A stretch of 64,000 bases of DNA from Salinilacustrithrix flava (GTDB taxonomy: Bacteria > Actinomycetota > Acidimicrobiia > Acidimicrobiales > Salinilacustritrichaceae), in the NCBI RefSeq assembly GCF_041228405.1, contig NZ_CP133888.1, forward strand, positions 1,426,001-1,490,000, written 5' to 3'. Below, one piece after another: positions 38,748 through 48,130 of this stretch. The notes under the pieces were generated by a model. It was given only the letters and a program-made list of their open reading frames with translations. It was not told where the DNA came from and made no database searches. Within the stretch, counting starts at the first letter, position 1. Each line of letters starts with the position of its first letter. The translations under genes and the position numbers were made by a program.

Positions 38748-40307
38748 GTGATCGAGCAGTCCTCCGAACGCGTCCTCGCCGCGGTCGACATCGGCACCAA
38801 CTCGGTGCACATGGTCATCGCCAGGGTCGGCCCCGACGGCCGCATGGAGATCCTCGAGCGCGAGAAGGAGATGGTCCGCCTCGGCCGGTCGGCGGGGGAC
38901 ATGAAGGAGCTGGCGCCCGACGCCATCGACCGCGGCGTCGCGGCCCTCAAGCGCTGCCGAAGCGTGGCCGACGCCCACGGCGCCGAGCTCGCGGCCGTGG
39001 CCACCTCGGCGGTGCGCGAGGCCGAGAACCGGAGTGACTTCCTCGACCGGGCCTGGGACGAGGCCGGCGTGTCCGTCGAGGTCATCTCCGGGTTCGAGGA
39101 GGCTCGCCTCATCCACCTCGGCGTGCTGCAGTCCCTGCCGCTGTTCGACGACCGGGTGCTGCTGTGCGACATCGGCGGCGGCTCGACCGAGGTGCTGCTC
39201 GGCATGCAGGGCGACGTGCTCGCCAGCCGCAGCTTCCGCCTCGGCGCGATCCGGATCACCGAGCGCTTCCTCGCCAAGGACACGGTGAAGCCCAAGCACG
39301 TGGAGCGCAGCCGGCACCACGCCGAGACCATCCTCACCGCCTTCGGCACCGAGGTCGTGGAAGCCGGCTACGACACCGTGGTCGGGGCGTCGGGCACGAT
39401 CGAGACGGTCGTCGCCATGGCCCTCGCGGCGCGGGGCGAGGACAGCGCGCTGCGGACGTTGAACGGCCAGCGGATCACCGCGGCCGAGGTCACCGACGTC
39501 GTCGAGCTGCTGGCGTCGACGCCGGATCCCGAGGAGCGGGCGGGCCTTCCCGGCATGGACGCCAAGCGGGCCGACATCCTGCTCGGCGGCGCGGTGATCC
39601 TCGAGCAGTTCGTGCGCTGCTTCGGGGTGGAGGAGCTCGTCTTCTCCGACTACGCGCTGCGCGAGGGCGTGCTGCTCGACCAGGCCCGACGCCGCTCGGG
39701 TGCGACCCTCCACCACCTGCAGGACCTGCGCCGCCGGTCGGTGCTGCACCTGATGGAGCTCACCGACGAGCACCCCGAGCACTCCGAGGAGATCGCCCGC
39801 CACGCCCTGCTCCTGTTCGACGAGCTCCAGGAGCTGCTCGAGCTGGGTGACGAGGCCAGGCCGCTGCTCGAGGCCGCGGCCCTGCTGTGCAACGTCGGGG
39901 CCTTCATCTCCCACTCCGGGCACCACAAGCACAGCTACTACGTGATCCGGAACAGCGAGCACCTGGCCGGGTTCACCGACCGCGAGATCGAGCTCATCGC
40001 CCAGGTCGCCCGCTACCACCGCAAGTCCGCGCCCAAGTCCAAGCACGAGGAGTGGCGGTCGCTGCGCCGCTCCGACCGGGAGCTGGTCGTGCGCCTGGCG
40101 GCGGTGCTCCGCGCCGCGATCGGCCTCGACCGCTCCCACCGGGCCCGCGTGTCGGACGCGTCGGTGACGTGGGACGACGACACCGTCGTGATCCACCTGC
40201 ACCCCGCCGGCGAGGCGAGCATCGACCTGGAGCTGCACGCGGCCGAGCAGCGCGTCGGGCTGCTGGAGGACGTGACCGGCCGCACCGTCGAGGTGCGGGT
40301 GGCTTGA
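38748..40307 (+). CDS. Ppx/GppA phosphatase with C-terminal HD-like domain
   Basis: 519 residues from a GTG. The actin-like ATPase fold shows VDIGTNSVHMVIA, the catalytic Glu region VISGFEEARLI, DIGGGSTEV and GASGTIETVV. The ~190-residue C-terminus has AALLCNVGAFISHSGHHKHS (the HD-type helical domain). These enzymes break down polyphosphate or (p)ppGpp's pppGpp form. It lies inserted between crgA and trpG relative to the mycobacterial order. Two forms cannot be told apart by eye. Confidence 0.9.
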   Translation: MIEQSSERVLAAVDIGTNSVHMVIARVGPDGRMEILEREKEMVRLGRSAGDMKELAPDAIDRGVAALKRCRSVADAHGAELAAVATSAVREAENRSDFLDRAWDEAGVSVEVISGFEEARLIHLGVLQSLPLFDDRVLLCDIGGGSTEVLLGMQGDVLASRSFRLGAIRITERFLAKDTVKPKHVERSRHHAETILTAFGTEVVEAGYDTVVGASGTIETVVAMALAARGEDSALRTLNGQRITAAEVTDVVELLASTPDPEERAGLPGMDAKRADILLGGAVILEQFVRCFGVEELVFSDYALREGVLLDQARRRSGATLHHLQDLRRRSVLHLMELTDEHPEHSEEIARHALLLFDELQELLELGDEARPLLEAAALLCNVGAFISHSGHHKHSYYVIRNSEHLAGFTDREIELIAQVARYHRKSAPKSKHEEWRSLRRSDRELVVRLAAVLRAAIGLDRSHRARVSDASVTWDDDTVVIHLHPAGEASIDLELHAAEQRVGLLEDVTGRTVEVRVA

Positions 40308-40340
40308 GAGGTTCGCAAGTGCGTCACGCTGCGTTGTGGT

Positions 40341-40404
40341 CGGGATTGGCGGCTCCGCCGCCACAGGGCCCGTCACATGGGTCGCCTCGCCTTCGGCTTG
40401 GCTC
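40341..40404. repeat. GGCGGCGGAGCCGCC repeat, copy 2 (inverted)
   Basis: The gap between the Ppx/GppA and regulator genes holds the inverted match to 7958-8028: a hairpin core (GGCGGCTCCGCCGCC), then GGGCCCGTCACATGGGTC, CCTCGCCTTCGGC, TTGGCTCC. The two copies share about 60 bases with scattered differences. Between convergent genes, so it may act as terminator. Confidence 0.65.
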
Positions 40405-41331
40405 CTACAGCGCGAGCTGCACCGCGCTGCCGTCGTCGACGGCGTCGGACAGGGCGGCGTCGGCGGCCATGAACAGGCCGTCGGGATCACCGGCGTTGGT
40501 CGGGTAGCTGGCGAGACCGGCGGCGAGGTCGACCGGCACGACGGCGCCGCCGGCGAAGCGGAACTCGCCGGTGAGCTCGGCGACCATGTCGCGCAGGGTC
40601 GTGTACGCGCTGCGGGGCCCGACGCCGGGCAGCACCACGGCCACCTCGTCTCGCCGGGTGGACCCGAGCACGGCGGTGTCGGGCAGCAGCGGGCGGGCCC
40701 GCTCGACCAGCGTGCGCAGGAGGTGGTCGAACCCCTCGCCGCCGACCTCGTGCAGGACCTCGTCGAGGGACCGCAACCGGACGATGGCCAGCGACAGCTT
40801 GCCGTCGGTGCCCGCGGCACGGGCCAGGCCGATCTCGTCGGCCAGGCGGGCCTCCAGGTACTCCTGGGTGAGCAGCTCGCGCCGGACGTCTCGTCCTCGC
40901 CCTTCGAGCTCCTGGGCCCGCTCGATGCGCTCGAGCACGAGGTCGGCGAGCACGTTGGTGTTGAACGGCTTGGGCACGAACGCGTCGAGGCCGGTGGGGG
41001 TGCGCAGCCCGGGCAGGGACGTGCTGTGGGCCGAGACCATGATCACCGGGGTGAACGCCCACCGCTCGTCGGCCCGCATGCGCCGGTAGGCCTCGACCCC
41101 GGAGAACCCCCGGAGGCGGACATCGAGCAGCACCAGGTCGGGTTCGCCCTCGTCCAGGGACCGCATGACCTCGGCGGGGTCGGTGGGGTCGAGGTGCACG
41201 AAGTCGTAGCCGGCGGCGCGGAAGTAGGCGCGGAGGAAGGCGGCGATGTCGGGCTCGTCTTCGACGCAGAGCACCCGCCGGGTCGCAGCGAGGCGCCGGG
41301 CAACCGGCCCGAGCTTGGGTTCATCGGCCAT
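40405..41331 (-). CDS. Response regulator with degenerate GGDEF domain
   Basis: 308 residues from ATG 41331. The receiver domain (about 18-140) has LCVEDEPD, the phospho-Asp in VLLDVRLRG, SAHS and the Lys in VPKPF. The C-terminal part (about 165-300) has the GGDEF fold pattern (LSLAIVRLRSLDEVLHEVGG; then STRRDEVAVVLPG) but the GGDEF signature itself reads STRRDEV, so it is unlikely to make c-di-GMP. It may bind a nucleotide or just act as a protein-interaction domain. No kinase is adjacent; divergent from pabA. Confidence 0.88.
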   Translation of the reverse strand: MADEPKLGPVARRLAATRRVLCVEDEPDIAAFLRAYFRAAGYDFVHLDPTDPAEVMRSLDEGEPDLVLLDVRLRGFSGVEAYRRMRADERWAFTPVIMVSAHSTSLPGLRTPTGLDAFVPKPFNTNVLADLVLERIERAQELEGRGRDVRRELLTQEYLEARLADEIGLARAAGTDGKLSLAIVRLRSLDEVLHEVGGEGFDHLLRTLVERARPLLPDTAVLGSTRRDEVAVVLPGVGPRSAYTTLRDMVAELTGEFRFAGGAVVPVDLAAGLASYPTNAGDPDGLFMAADAALSDAVDDGSAVQLAL

Positions 41332-41353
41332 GAGTGCCTCTAGCATCCCATCC

Positions 41354-41968
41354 GTGGGCGCCCGCGTGCTGGTCATCGACAACTACGACTCGTTCGTGTT
41401 CAACCTCGTCCAGTACCTGGGCGAGCTGGGTGCGGAGCCCATCGTGCGGCGCAACGACGAGATCGACCTGGACGGCGTCGCTGCCCTCGATCCCGACGCC
41501 ATCCTCATCTCCCCCGGACCGGGCACGCCCCACGACGCGGGCATCTCCTGCGAGCTGATCCGCGAGTGGGCCGGCCGCCGGCCGATCCTGGGCGTGTGCC
41601 TCGGCCACCAGGCCATCGGTGAGGTGTTCGGCGGCGACGTGGTGCGGGCCGAGCAGGTCATGCACGGCAAGACCTCACCGGTCCACCACGCCGGCGAGGG
41701 CGTCTTCGCCGGTCTGCCCGAGCCCTTCGAGGCCACCCGCTACCACTCGCTGGTCGTCGATCCCGCGACGCTCCCCGACGTGCTCGAGGTGACGGCCTGG
41801 ACCGACCCGGAGGCCGGCGCCGGCACGGTGATCATGGGCCTGCGCCACCGCGAGCACGACGTGGAAGGGGTGCAGTTCCACCCCGAGTCGATCCTCACCG
41901 GGACGGGCCACCAGATCCTGCAGCGCTTCCTCGACCGCGTGGCGCCGGCAGCGACCGCGGCTGGCTAG
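41354..41968 (+). CDS. trpG: Anthranilate/aminodeoxychorismate synthase glutaminase subunit
   Basis: 204 residues from a GTG. DNYDSFVFNLVQYLGELGAE, then the triad Cys in GVCLGHQAIGEVFGG at about 78 and His/Glu in FHPESILT near 177 are intact. It takes ammonia from glutamine and gives it to the chorismate-amidating partner (TrpE or PabB); neither is here. In M. tuberculosis the same gene (Rv0013) precedes pknB. It converges on the kinase gene with a 4-base overlap. TrpG versus PabA cannot be decided by eye. Confidence 0.95.
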   Translation: MGARVLVIDNYDSFVFNLVQYLGELGAEPIVRRNDEIDLDGVAALDPDAILISPGPGTPHDAGISCELIREWAGRRPILGVCLGHQAIGEVFGGDVVRAEQVMHGKTSPVHHAGEGVFAGLPEPFEATRYHSLVVDPATLPDVLEVTAWTDPEAGAGTVIMGLRHREHDVEGVQFHPESILTGTGHQILQRFLDRVAPAATAAG

Positions 41969-43941
41969 TCGCTCGGTTCGGTCGTCGTCGTGGTCGTGGT
42001 GGGCGGCAGGAGCTCGGCCCGGCCGACGGTGATGGAGACGGTGGAGCCGACGTCGGCGCGCTGACCGCCCGCCGGTGACTGGGCCAGGACCCGACCATCA
42101 TCGGGGCTGCCAGGAGGCAGCACCTGCTCGGTCACCGCGATCTGGAAGCCGGCGAGGTCGAGCTCCTGGCGTGCCGTCTCCTCGGTCTTCTCGACCACGT
42201 TGGGCACGATGACCTGCTCGGGACCGGCCGAGACCACCAGCGTCACGGTCTCGCCGACCTCGAGCACCGTGCCGGCACCCGGATTGGTGCGGATGACGGT
42301 GCCCTCGGGCACGGACGTGGAGTTCTCCAGTGCCTGGGCGACCTCGAATCCCTGCTGGACCAGGATGCCCTCGGCTTCGGCGGCGGTCCGACCGGCCAGG
42401 TCGTCGGGGACGGCTCGCTCCTCGGCGCCCTGGGAGATCTGCAGCGTGATGGTGGCCGACAGCGGGGCTTCCTCGCCCGCCTCGGGGTTCTGGGCGACGA
42501 CCTCGCCGGCCTCGACCTCGGGGTCGAAGACGAGCTCGGGACGGATGTCGCGGAACCCCTCGTCCCCGAGCACAGATCGGGCATCGGCCTCGCTGAGGCC
42601 GACGACGTCGGGGATCTCGACGCGCTGCTCCCCGCTCGACACGGTGAGGGTGACCTCGCTGCCCGACTCGGCCTCGGTGCCGGCCTCGGGGTCCTGGGCG
42701 CTGACCTCGCCGTCCTCGAAGTCGGGGTTCTCCTCGAACTCGGTGCTGACCGTGAAGCCCTCGGCCTCCAGCGTGGCCCGGGCCTCGTCCTCGGTCTGGC
42801 CGACGACGTTGGGGACGGCCACGAGGGTGACCGGTTCGTCGTCGCCGGAGTCGAACACGCCGAGGGTCTGGGCGAGCAGGAACAGCACGCCGGCCATGAC
42901 GGCCAGCAGCAGGAGCATGACCGCGATGAAGGCCCCGTTGCGCCTCGGCGGCTCGACGTAGTCGTCCCCGTAGTAGTCGTCCTCGTCGGCGTACGCGGCG
43001 TAGGACGAGGTGGCGGCGGGTGCGGCGGCGGTGACCGGGATGGCCTGCGTCGCGTCGGGCGGCGGCGCGACGACGGTGGTCGGGGGTGTCGCCACCGAGA
43101 TCTGGTTGCCCTCGCGGTAGCGGCGCAGGTCGGCGCGCAGGTCCTCGGCCGAGGGGTACCGGGCCTGGGGCGTCTTGGCCAGGCACTTGAGGATGATCGC
43201 CTCGAGCGTGGGATCGAGGTCGGCGTTGATCTGGCGGGGCGGGGTCGGCTGCTCCTGCACGTGCTGGTACGCCACGGCGAGCGGGTCCTCGCCCCGGTAC
43301 GGCGGGCGGCCGCAGACCATCTCGTAGAGCACGACGCCGAGGCTGTAGACGTCGGAGCGGGGGTCGACCGGTCGGCCCTGGGCCTGCTCGGGCGAGAAGT
43401 AGGTGGCGGTGCCCATGACCTGGCCGGCCTGGGTGAGGTCCTCGTCCTGGCCGGCGGCGATGGCGCGTGCGATGCCGAAGTCGGTGACCTTGACCTGCCC
43501 GTCGGTGGACAGCAGCACGTTGCCCGGCTTGACGTCGCGGTGGACGACGCCGTTCTTGTGGGCGAAGCCGAGGGCGGCGGCCATGTCGATGCCGATGTCG
43601 GCGGCACGCGCCGGCAGCAGCGAGCCCTCCTGGCGCAGCACGTCGGCGAGGCTCCGGCCGGCGACGTACTCCATCACGATGAAGTAGGTGCCGCCCTCCT
43701 CGCCCCAGTCGTAGACGCCAACGATGTTGGGGTGGTTCAGGTTGGCCGAGTCCTGGGCCTCCCGCCGGAACCGCTGCACGAAGGTGGGGTCGGCGGCGTA
43801 CTGGGGGAACAGGACCTTGACGGCGACCGGGCGGTCGAGCAGCTGGTCCCGCGCGAGGTAGACGTCGGCCATCCCTCCCCGGGCGAGGCGGCGGTGCAGC
43901 TCGTAGCGGCCCCCGTAGACGACTGGTCCCTGGTCAGACAT
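41965..43941 (-). CDS. pknB: PASTA-domain Ser/Thr protein kinase
   Basis: 658 residues from ATG 43941. Kinase domain residues 1-280: RRLARGGMADVYLARD, VAVKV, HRDVKPGNVLL at about 132, VTDFGIA. A linker and one membrane helix (about 335-357) lead to four PASTA repeats, each starting like VPNVVGQTEDEARATLEAEG or a variant, and ending in VTLTVSSG-type strands. The PASTA domains bind peptidoglycan or muropeptides outside the cell. The last gene of the envelope operon; the 5' neighbours are pbpA, rodA, pstP, fhaB, fhaA. The second kinase found in mycobacteria (PknA) is absent here. Confidence 0.97.
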   Translation of the reverse strand: MSDQGPVVYGGRYELHRRLARGGMADVYLARDQLLDRPVAVKVLFPQYAADPTFVQRFRREAQDSANLNHPNIVGVYDWGEEGGTYFIVMEYVAGRSLADVLRQEGSLLPARAADIGIDMAAALGFAHKNGVVHRDVKPGNVLLSTDGQVKVTDFGIARAIAAGQDEDLTQAGQVMGTATYFSPEQAQGRPVDPRSDVYSLGVVLYEMVCGRPPYRGEDPLAVAYQHVQEQPTPPRQINADLDPTLEAIILKCLAKTPQARYPSAEDLRADLRRYREGNQISVATPPTTVVAPPPDATQAIPVTAAAPAATSSYAAYADEDDYYGDDYVEPPRRNGAFIAVMLLLLAVMAGVLFLLAQTLGVFDSGDDEPVTLVAVPNVVGQTEDEARATLEAEGFTVSTEFEENPDFEDGEVSAQDPEAGTEAESGSEVTLTVSSGEQRVEIPDVVGLSEADARSVLGDEGFRDIRPELVFDPEVEAGEVVAQNPEAGEEAPLSATITLQISQGAEERAVPDDLAGRTAAEAEGILVQQGFEVAQALENSTSVPEGTVIRTNPGAGTVLEVGETVTLVVSAGPEQVIVPNVVEKTEETARQELDLAGFQIAVTEQVLPPGSPDDGRVLAQSPAGGQRADVGSTVSITVGRAELLPPTTTTTTTEPSD

Positions 43942-43980
43942 GGCCCGGCGCACTCTACGACAGGGGCCCGCGGCGTTTGG

Positions 43981-45459
43981 CTACGCGCCGCCACCCTGCG
44001 CGGCCAGCACGGTCTCCATGACGGCCTTGGCGATCGGGGCCGCCACCTGCCCGCCGGTCTGCTCCGACGCGCCGGGCTGGCCCTCGACGATGACGGCCAC
44101 CGCCACCGACGGCGGCTGCCCGGGGAGGCCGGCGAAGCCGATGATCCAGGCGTGGGACCGGGGCGGATCGGTGCCGAGCTGGGCGGTGCCGGTCTTGCCG
44201 CCGACCTCGAAGCCGGGGATGGCCAGGTTGCGGGCGGTGCCCCGCTCGGCGACCTCCACCATGGCCTGGCGCAGGACGGCGGCGTGCTCGGCGGACACGG
44301 CGCGCCGCCACTGGGTGGGCTCGGGCTCGTCGACGACCGAGTTGTCGTCGTCGCGGATGTCGGCGACGGTGCGAGGGGTCATGATCCGGCCCTCGTTGGC
44401 CACCGCTGCCGCCACCATCGCCATCTGCAGCGGCGTGGCCGACACGTCGTTCTGGCCGATGCCGGCCTGGGCCAGCGCCGGCAGGTTCTGCTCGAAGTCG
44501 GTGGGGAACACCGACTGCGCCGGGGCCGGCAGGTCGATGGGCGGGGCGGCGTTGAACCCGAAGGACTCGGCCGTGCCCACCATCTGGTCCTCGCCGAGGT
44601 CGACGGCCATCTGGGCGAAGGCGGTGTTGCACGACACGCGCAGGATGTCGAAGAGGTCCCCGCCGCACGACGAGCCACCGAAGTTCCGCAGCGGGCGGTT
44701 GGTCTGGGGCGGCGTGTACTCGCGGGCCACGGGGTACACGGGCTGGTCGGCGGTGATCTCCCCGGAGGCGAGCCCGGCGGCGGCGGTGACGACCTTGAAC
44801 GTGGACCCGGGGAAGAAGCGCTCGCGGTAGGTCTTGGCCAGCAGGGGGTCGCGCTCGTCGGCCTGGAACAGGGCGAAGGCGTCGTTGGCGGCGCTGAAGT
44901 CCTGGGTGGCGAGCGCGTTGGGGTCGAACGAGGGCCAGGACCACATGGCGAGCAGCTCGCCCGAGCGGGGGTCCAGGGCCACGACCGACCCCTGCCGCTC
45001 GCCCAGCAGGTCCTTGGCCACGCGCTGCACGTCGGCCCGCAGCGTGAGGCGGACGTCGCCGACGCGGTCGCGGTCGACGAAGAGGTCGTCGAGGCTGCGG
45101 AAGGACAGGTCGATGGTGCGACCGGCCAGCTCGGCGTTGTAGCTGTCCTCCACGCCCGTCGCCCCGAGGTTGAGGGAGAAGTAGCCGACGGTGTGGGCGA
45201 ACAGGTCACCCTCGGGGTACGTGCGGGCGAACTCGAAGCGGGACCCCTCGGGGGTGGGCTCGGAGCGGGCGACGATGACCTCGTCGGCCGTGACGATGGT
45301 GCCTCGGGGTGCGTCGAAGTCCCGCAGGATCGACCGGTTGTTCACCGGGTTGTCCTTCAGCTCCTGCGCGCCGAAGACCGTGACCCGGTTGAGCTGCACG
45401 AACAGCACGAGGAAGCACGCCAGCAGGCCGACGCCGAGCTTGGCGATCTGGTTGCTCAT
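43981..45459 (-). CDS. pbpA: Penicillin-binding protein 2-type transpeptidase
   Basis: 492 residues. One N-terminal membrane helix (about 7-25), a dimerisation domain, and the transpeptidase domain with GSTFK at about 219 (active Ser), SCN at about 277 and KTGTAQ at about 421. It cross-links peptidoglycan with RodA, whose gene overlaps by 4 bases. Class B PBP, as Mtb PbpA, likely phosphorylated by PknB and dephosphorylated by PstP. Confidence 0.97.
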   Translation of the reverse strand: MSNQIAKLGVGLLACFLVLFVQLNRVTVFGAQELKDNPVNNRSILRDFDAPRGTIVTADEVIVARSEPTPEGSRFEFARTYPEGDLFAHTVGYFSLNLGATGVEDSYNAELAGRTIDLSFRSLDDLFVDRDRVGDVRLTLRADVQRVAKDLLGERQGSVVALDPRSGELLAMWSWPSFDPNALATQDFSAANDAFALFQADERDPLLAKTYRERFFPGSTFKVVTAAAGLASGEITADQPVYPVAREYTPPQTNRPLRNFGGSSCGGDLFDILRVSCNTAFAQMAVDLGEDQMVGTAESFGFNAAPPIDLPAPAQSVFPTDFEQNLPALAQAGIGQNDVSATPLQMAMVAAAVANEGRIMTPRTVADIRDDDNSVVDEPEPTQWRRAVSAEHAAVLRQAMVEVAERGTARNLAIPGFEVGGKTGTAQLGTDPPRSHAWIIGFAGLPGQPPSVAVAVIVEGQPGASEQTGGQVAAPIAKAVMETVLAAQGGGA

Positions 45460-46769
45460 GCGCCCGCCCTCGCCGGGGCGCGGGCCGCCACGCTGTTGTC
45501 CGAGATCCGCAGCAGGAGCGCGAGCAGGACGTAGTTCATGACCAGGCTCGAGCCGCCGTAGCTGACGAAGGGGAGGGTGACGCCGGTGAGCGGGAGGGTC
45601 CGGGTGATGCCGCCGATGATGATGAAGGTCTGGACGCCGAGCAGCGTGGTGAGGCCGCTGGCGAGCAGCGTGTCGAACGCGGACTCGGCCCGGAGGGCGA
45701 CGCGCAGGCCGGCACCCACCATCAGCAGGTAGGCGCACAGCACCGCGGTGGCGCCGATGAGGCCCAGCTCCTCGCCGATGGCGGCGAAGATGAAGTCGGT
45801 CTCGACCTCGGGGATGCGGGTGGGCGTACCGAGGGCGATGCCGGTGCCGGCGATGCCGCCGTCGGCCAGGGCGAAGGACGCCTCCACGATCTGGTAGCCC
45901 TCGTCGTCGGCGACCGGCCACGGATCGAGCCAGACCGCGACCCGGTCCTGCACGTGGGAGAACTGGGTGTAGGCGAAGGTGGCACCGGCGAGGAAGAGCG
46001 TGCCGCCGAGGGTGAGGTAGGTGACCCGCCCGGTGGCGACCCACAGCATGACCACGAACAGCACGAAGAACAGGAGCGAGGAGCCCAGGTCCTTCTGCAG
46101 GGTCATGACCCCGAGGGACACGCCCCAGGCGAGCAGGATCGGTCCGAGGTGCTTCGGGTCGGGCAGGTGGAGCGGGCCGAGCCGGAACGTCGACAGCGCC
46201 AGCAGCTCGCGGCGCTCGACGAGGTAGCCGGCGAAGAAGAGGGCCAGCACGATCTTGGCCGCCTCACCGGGCTGGAAGTTCGCCGGCCCGATCGAGATCC
46301 AGATGCGGCTGCCGTTGATCGTGCGGCCGATGACGGGCAGCAGCGGCAGGAGGAGCAGTCCGAGGCCGATGGCGGCGAAGGTGTAGCGGTACCGCTCGAG
46401 GCTGCGGCTGCGCCGGACGAACAGCAGCGTGGCGATGAACGCGCCGATGCCCACGGCGGTCCACATCGCCTGCAGCCCGGCCAGGCGGCCGCCATCGGCC
46501 TGGGCCTCGTCGAGGCGGACGATGAAGACGTAGCCGATGCCGTTCAGCAGGGCGGCCAGGGGCAGCAGGATGCCGTCGGCGTCGGGGGCGAGGCGACGGA
46601 CCGCCAGGTGGGCGGTGACGAGCAGGCCGAGCACGATGCCGAGGAACGGCACGAGGTTGGCCGGGATCTCGGCGTCGCGGCCCAGGCCGGCGAGCGCGTA
46701 GGCGCCGGCCGTGATCAGGGCGCCCACGACGATCAAGCCGAGCTCGGTGCGTCGGCGGAGCAGGATCAC
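45456..46769 (-). CDS. rodA: RodA/FtsW-type peptidoglycan glycosyltransferase
   Basis: 437 residues, about ten to twelve membrane helices. From GTG 46769 overlapping the pstP stop. SEDS motifs are visible: GSRIWISIGPANFQPGE, LQKDLGSSLLF, TDFIFAAIGEELGLIG and FVSYGGSS. The large loop Asp in the DPWPVADDEGYQ region fits the catalytic Asp of SEDS enzymes. It polymerises lipid II with the PbpA partner. Confidence 0.96.
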   Translation of the reverse strand: MILLRRRTELGLIVVGALITAGAYALAGLGRDAEIPANLVPFLGIVLGLLVTAHLAVRRLAPDADGILLPLAALLNGIGYVFIVRLDEAQADGGRLAGLQAMWTAVGIGAFIATLLFVRRSRSLERYRYTFAAIGLGLLLLPLLPVIGRTINGSRIWISIGPANFQPGEAAKIVLALFFAGYLVERRELLALSTFRLGPLHLPDPKHLGPILLAWGVSLGVMTLQKDLGSSLLFFVLFVVMLWVATGRVTYLTLGGTLFLAGATFAYTQFSHVQDRVAVWLDPWPVADDEGYQIVEASFALADGGIAGTGIALGTPTRIPEVETDFIFAAIGEELGLIGATAVLCAYLLMVGAGLRVALRAESAFDTLLASGLTTLLGVQTFIIIGGITRTLPLTGVTLPFVSYGGSSLVMNYVLLALLLRISDNSVAARAPARAGA

Positions 46770-48130
46770 CCCCCGCCCACCCCGGTCGTGGTGGTGGTCG
46801 GTTCGGTGGAGGTGGTGGTCGTCGGTCGGGTCGTCGTCGTCGTGACCGACGGGCGGGTGTCCTCGATGCGGTCCTCGAGGTTGGTGACGTAGCGGCGGGC
46901 CCGCTGCAGCGTCGGCTGGCTCACGCCGGCCTCCAGGTCGTCGAGGACGGCGGCGGGCACGTCGTCGACATCGATCCCGGTGTCCTCGACCGGGTTCGGG
47001 TCGAACCACAGGAAGCCGCCGGGGCGTCCCTCGAAGATGACCACCCGATCGTCCTCCAGGCCGACGTGGTAGGTGTCCTGCACGTAGCGGTAGGCGAGGA
47101 AGGCGCCGCCTCCGACCAGCCCGAGCACGACGAAGACGAAGGCCAGCGAGCGCACGGTGATGGCGCGGGGTGCCTTCCCCGGTGGCACCTCGTCGCGGCG
47201 AGGTGGCTCGTCCGCGGCGGAGCCGGTGCCCGCGCGCTGGAGGTGGGCTCGGTCGTCGGGCACCGCCAGCAGGGACTGGGTGTCCTGGTCGGGGTCGTGG
47301 GAGAAGTCGTCGTCGTCGGGGAGCGACTCGCGCCGGGCATCGGACGCCCCGGTGGGGCCCATGCCGTCGTCGACGATGTCCACCACGATGAGGGTGATGT
47401 TGTCCCGCCCGCCGGCGGCGTTGGCCTGGCGCACCAGCTCCTGGGCCGCGGCCTCGGGCTCGTCGATGCTGCGCAGCACCGCGGCGATCTCGTCCTCGGT
47501 CACCTCGTCGGTGAGGCCGTCCGAGCAGAGCAGGTAGCGGTCGCCGGTGCGGGGCAGGATCTGGAACTCGTCGACGTCGACGTAGCGCTCGATGCCCACG
47601 GCGCGGGTGACGATGTTCTTCTGAGGGTGGATGCGGGCCTCGTCCGCGGTGAGGCGTCCCTCCCGGAACAGCTCGCCGACCAGGCTGTGGTCGTCGCTGA
47701 CCTGGTCGAGGTTGCCGCCGGAGAGGCGGTAGGCCCGGCTGTCGCCGACGTTGACGATGGCCACGCGGGTCTCGTCGTCCTCCTCGACGATGCCGATGGC
47801 GACCACGGTGGTGCCCATGCCGGCCAGCTTCGGGTCGTGCTCGCTCTGGGCCCAGACCCGGTCGTTGGCCGCCTGGACGGCCGTGACCAGGTCGAGCACC
47901 CGCCACGGCCCGGACCCCTCACCTTCGAGCTCGGCCCCCATGGTCTCCACGGCGAGGCGGGAGGCGACCTCCCCGCCGGCGTGGCCGCCCATGCCATCGG
48001 CGACCACGAACAGGCCCGTGCCGACGAAGAGCGAGTCCTGGTTGACCTCGCGCACCTGGCCGACGTCGGACGCGCCGCCCCAGCGCAGCCGCACGCCCGC
48101 CGCCGAGGTGCTGCCTTCCGGATCGCTCAC
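46766..48130 (-). CDS. pstP: PP2C-family Ser/Thr protein phosphatase
   Basis: 454 residues. PP2C catalytic core at residues 1-240 with VADGMGGHAGGEVAS, GDSRAYRL, LCSDGLTDEV and DNITLIVVD carrying the metal-binding Asp residues. A linker and one membrane helix (about 325-345) follow, then a ~110-residue extracytoplasmic part ending in a Thr-rich tail. It reverses PknB phosphorylation. Same order as Rv0018c. Confidence 0.96.
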   Translation of the reverse strand: MSDPEGSTSAAGVRLRWGGASDVGQVREVNQDSLFVGTGLFVVADGMGGHAGGEVASRLAVETMGAELEGEGSGPWRVLDLVTAVQAANDRVWAQSEHDPKLAGMGTTVVAIGIVEEDDETRVAIVNVGDSRAYRLSGGNLDQVSDDHSLVGELFREGRLTADEARIHPQKNIVTRAVGIERYVDVDEFQILPRTGDRYLLCSDGLTDEVTEDEIAAVLRSIDEPEAAAQELVRQANAAGGRDNITLIVVDIVDDGMGPTGASDARRESLPDDDDFSHDPDQDTQSLLAVPDDRAHLQRAGTGSAADEPPRRDEVPPGKAPRAITVRSLAFVFVVLGLVGGGAFLAYRYVQDTYHVGLEDDRVVIFEGRPGGFLWFDPNPVEDTGIDVDDVPAAVLDDLEAGVSQPTLQRARRYVTNLEDRIEDTRPSVTTTTTRPTTTTSTEPTTTTTGVGGG

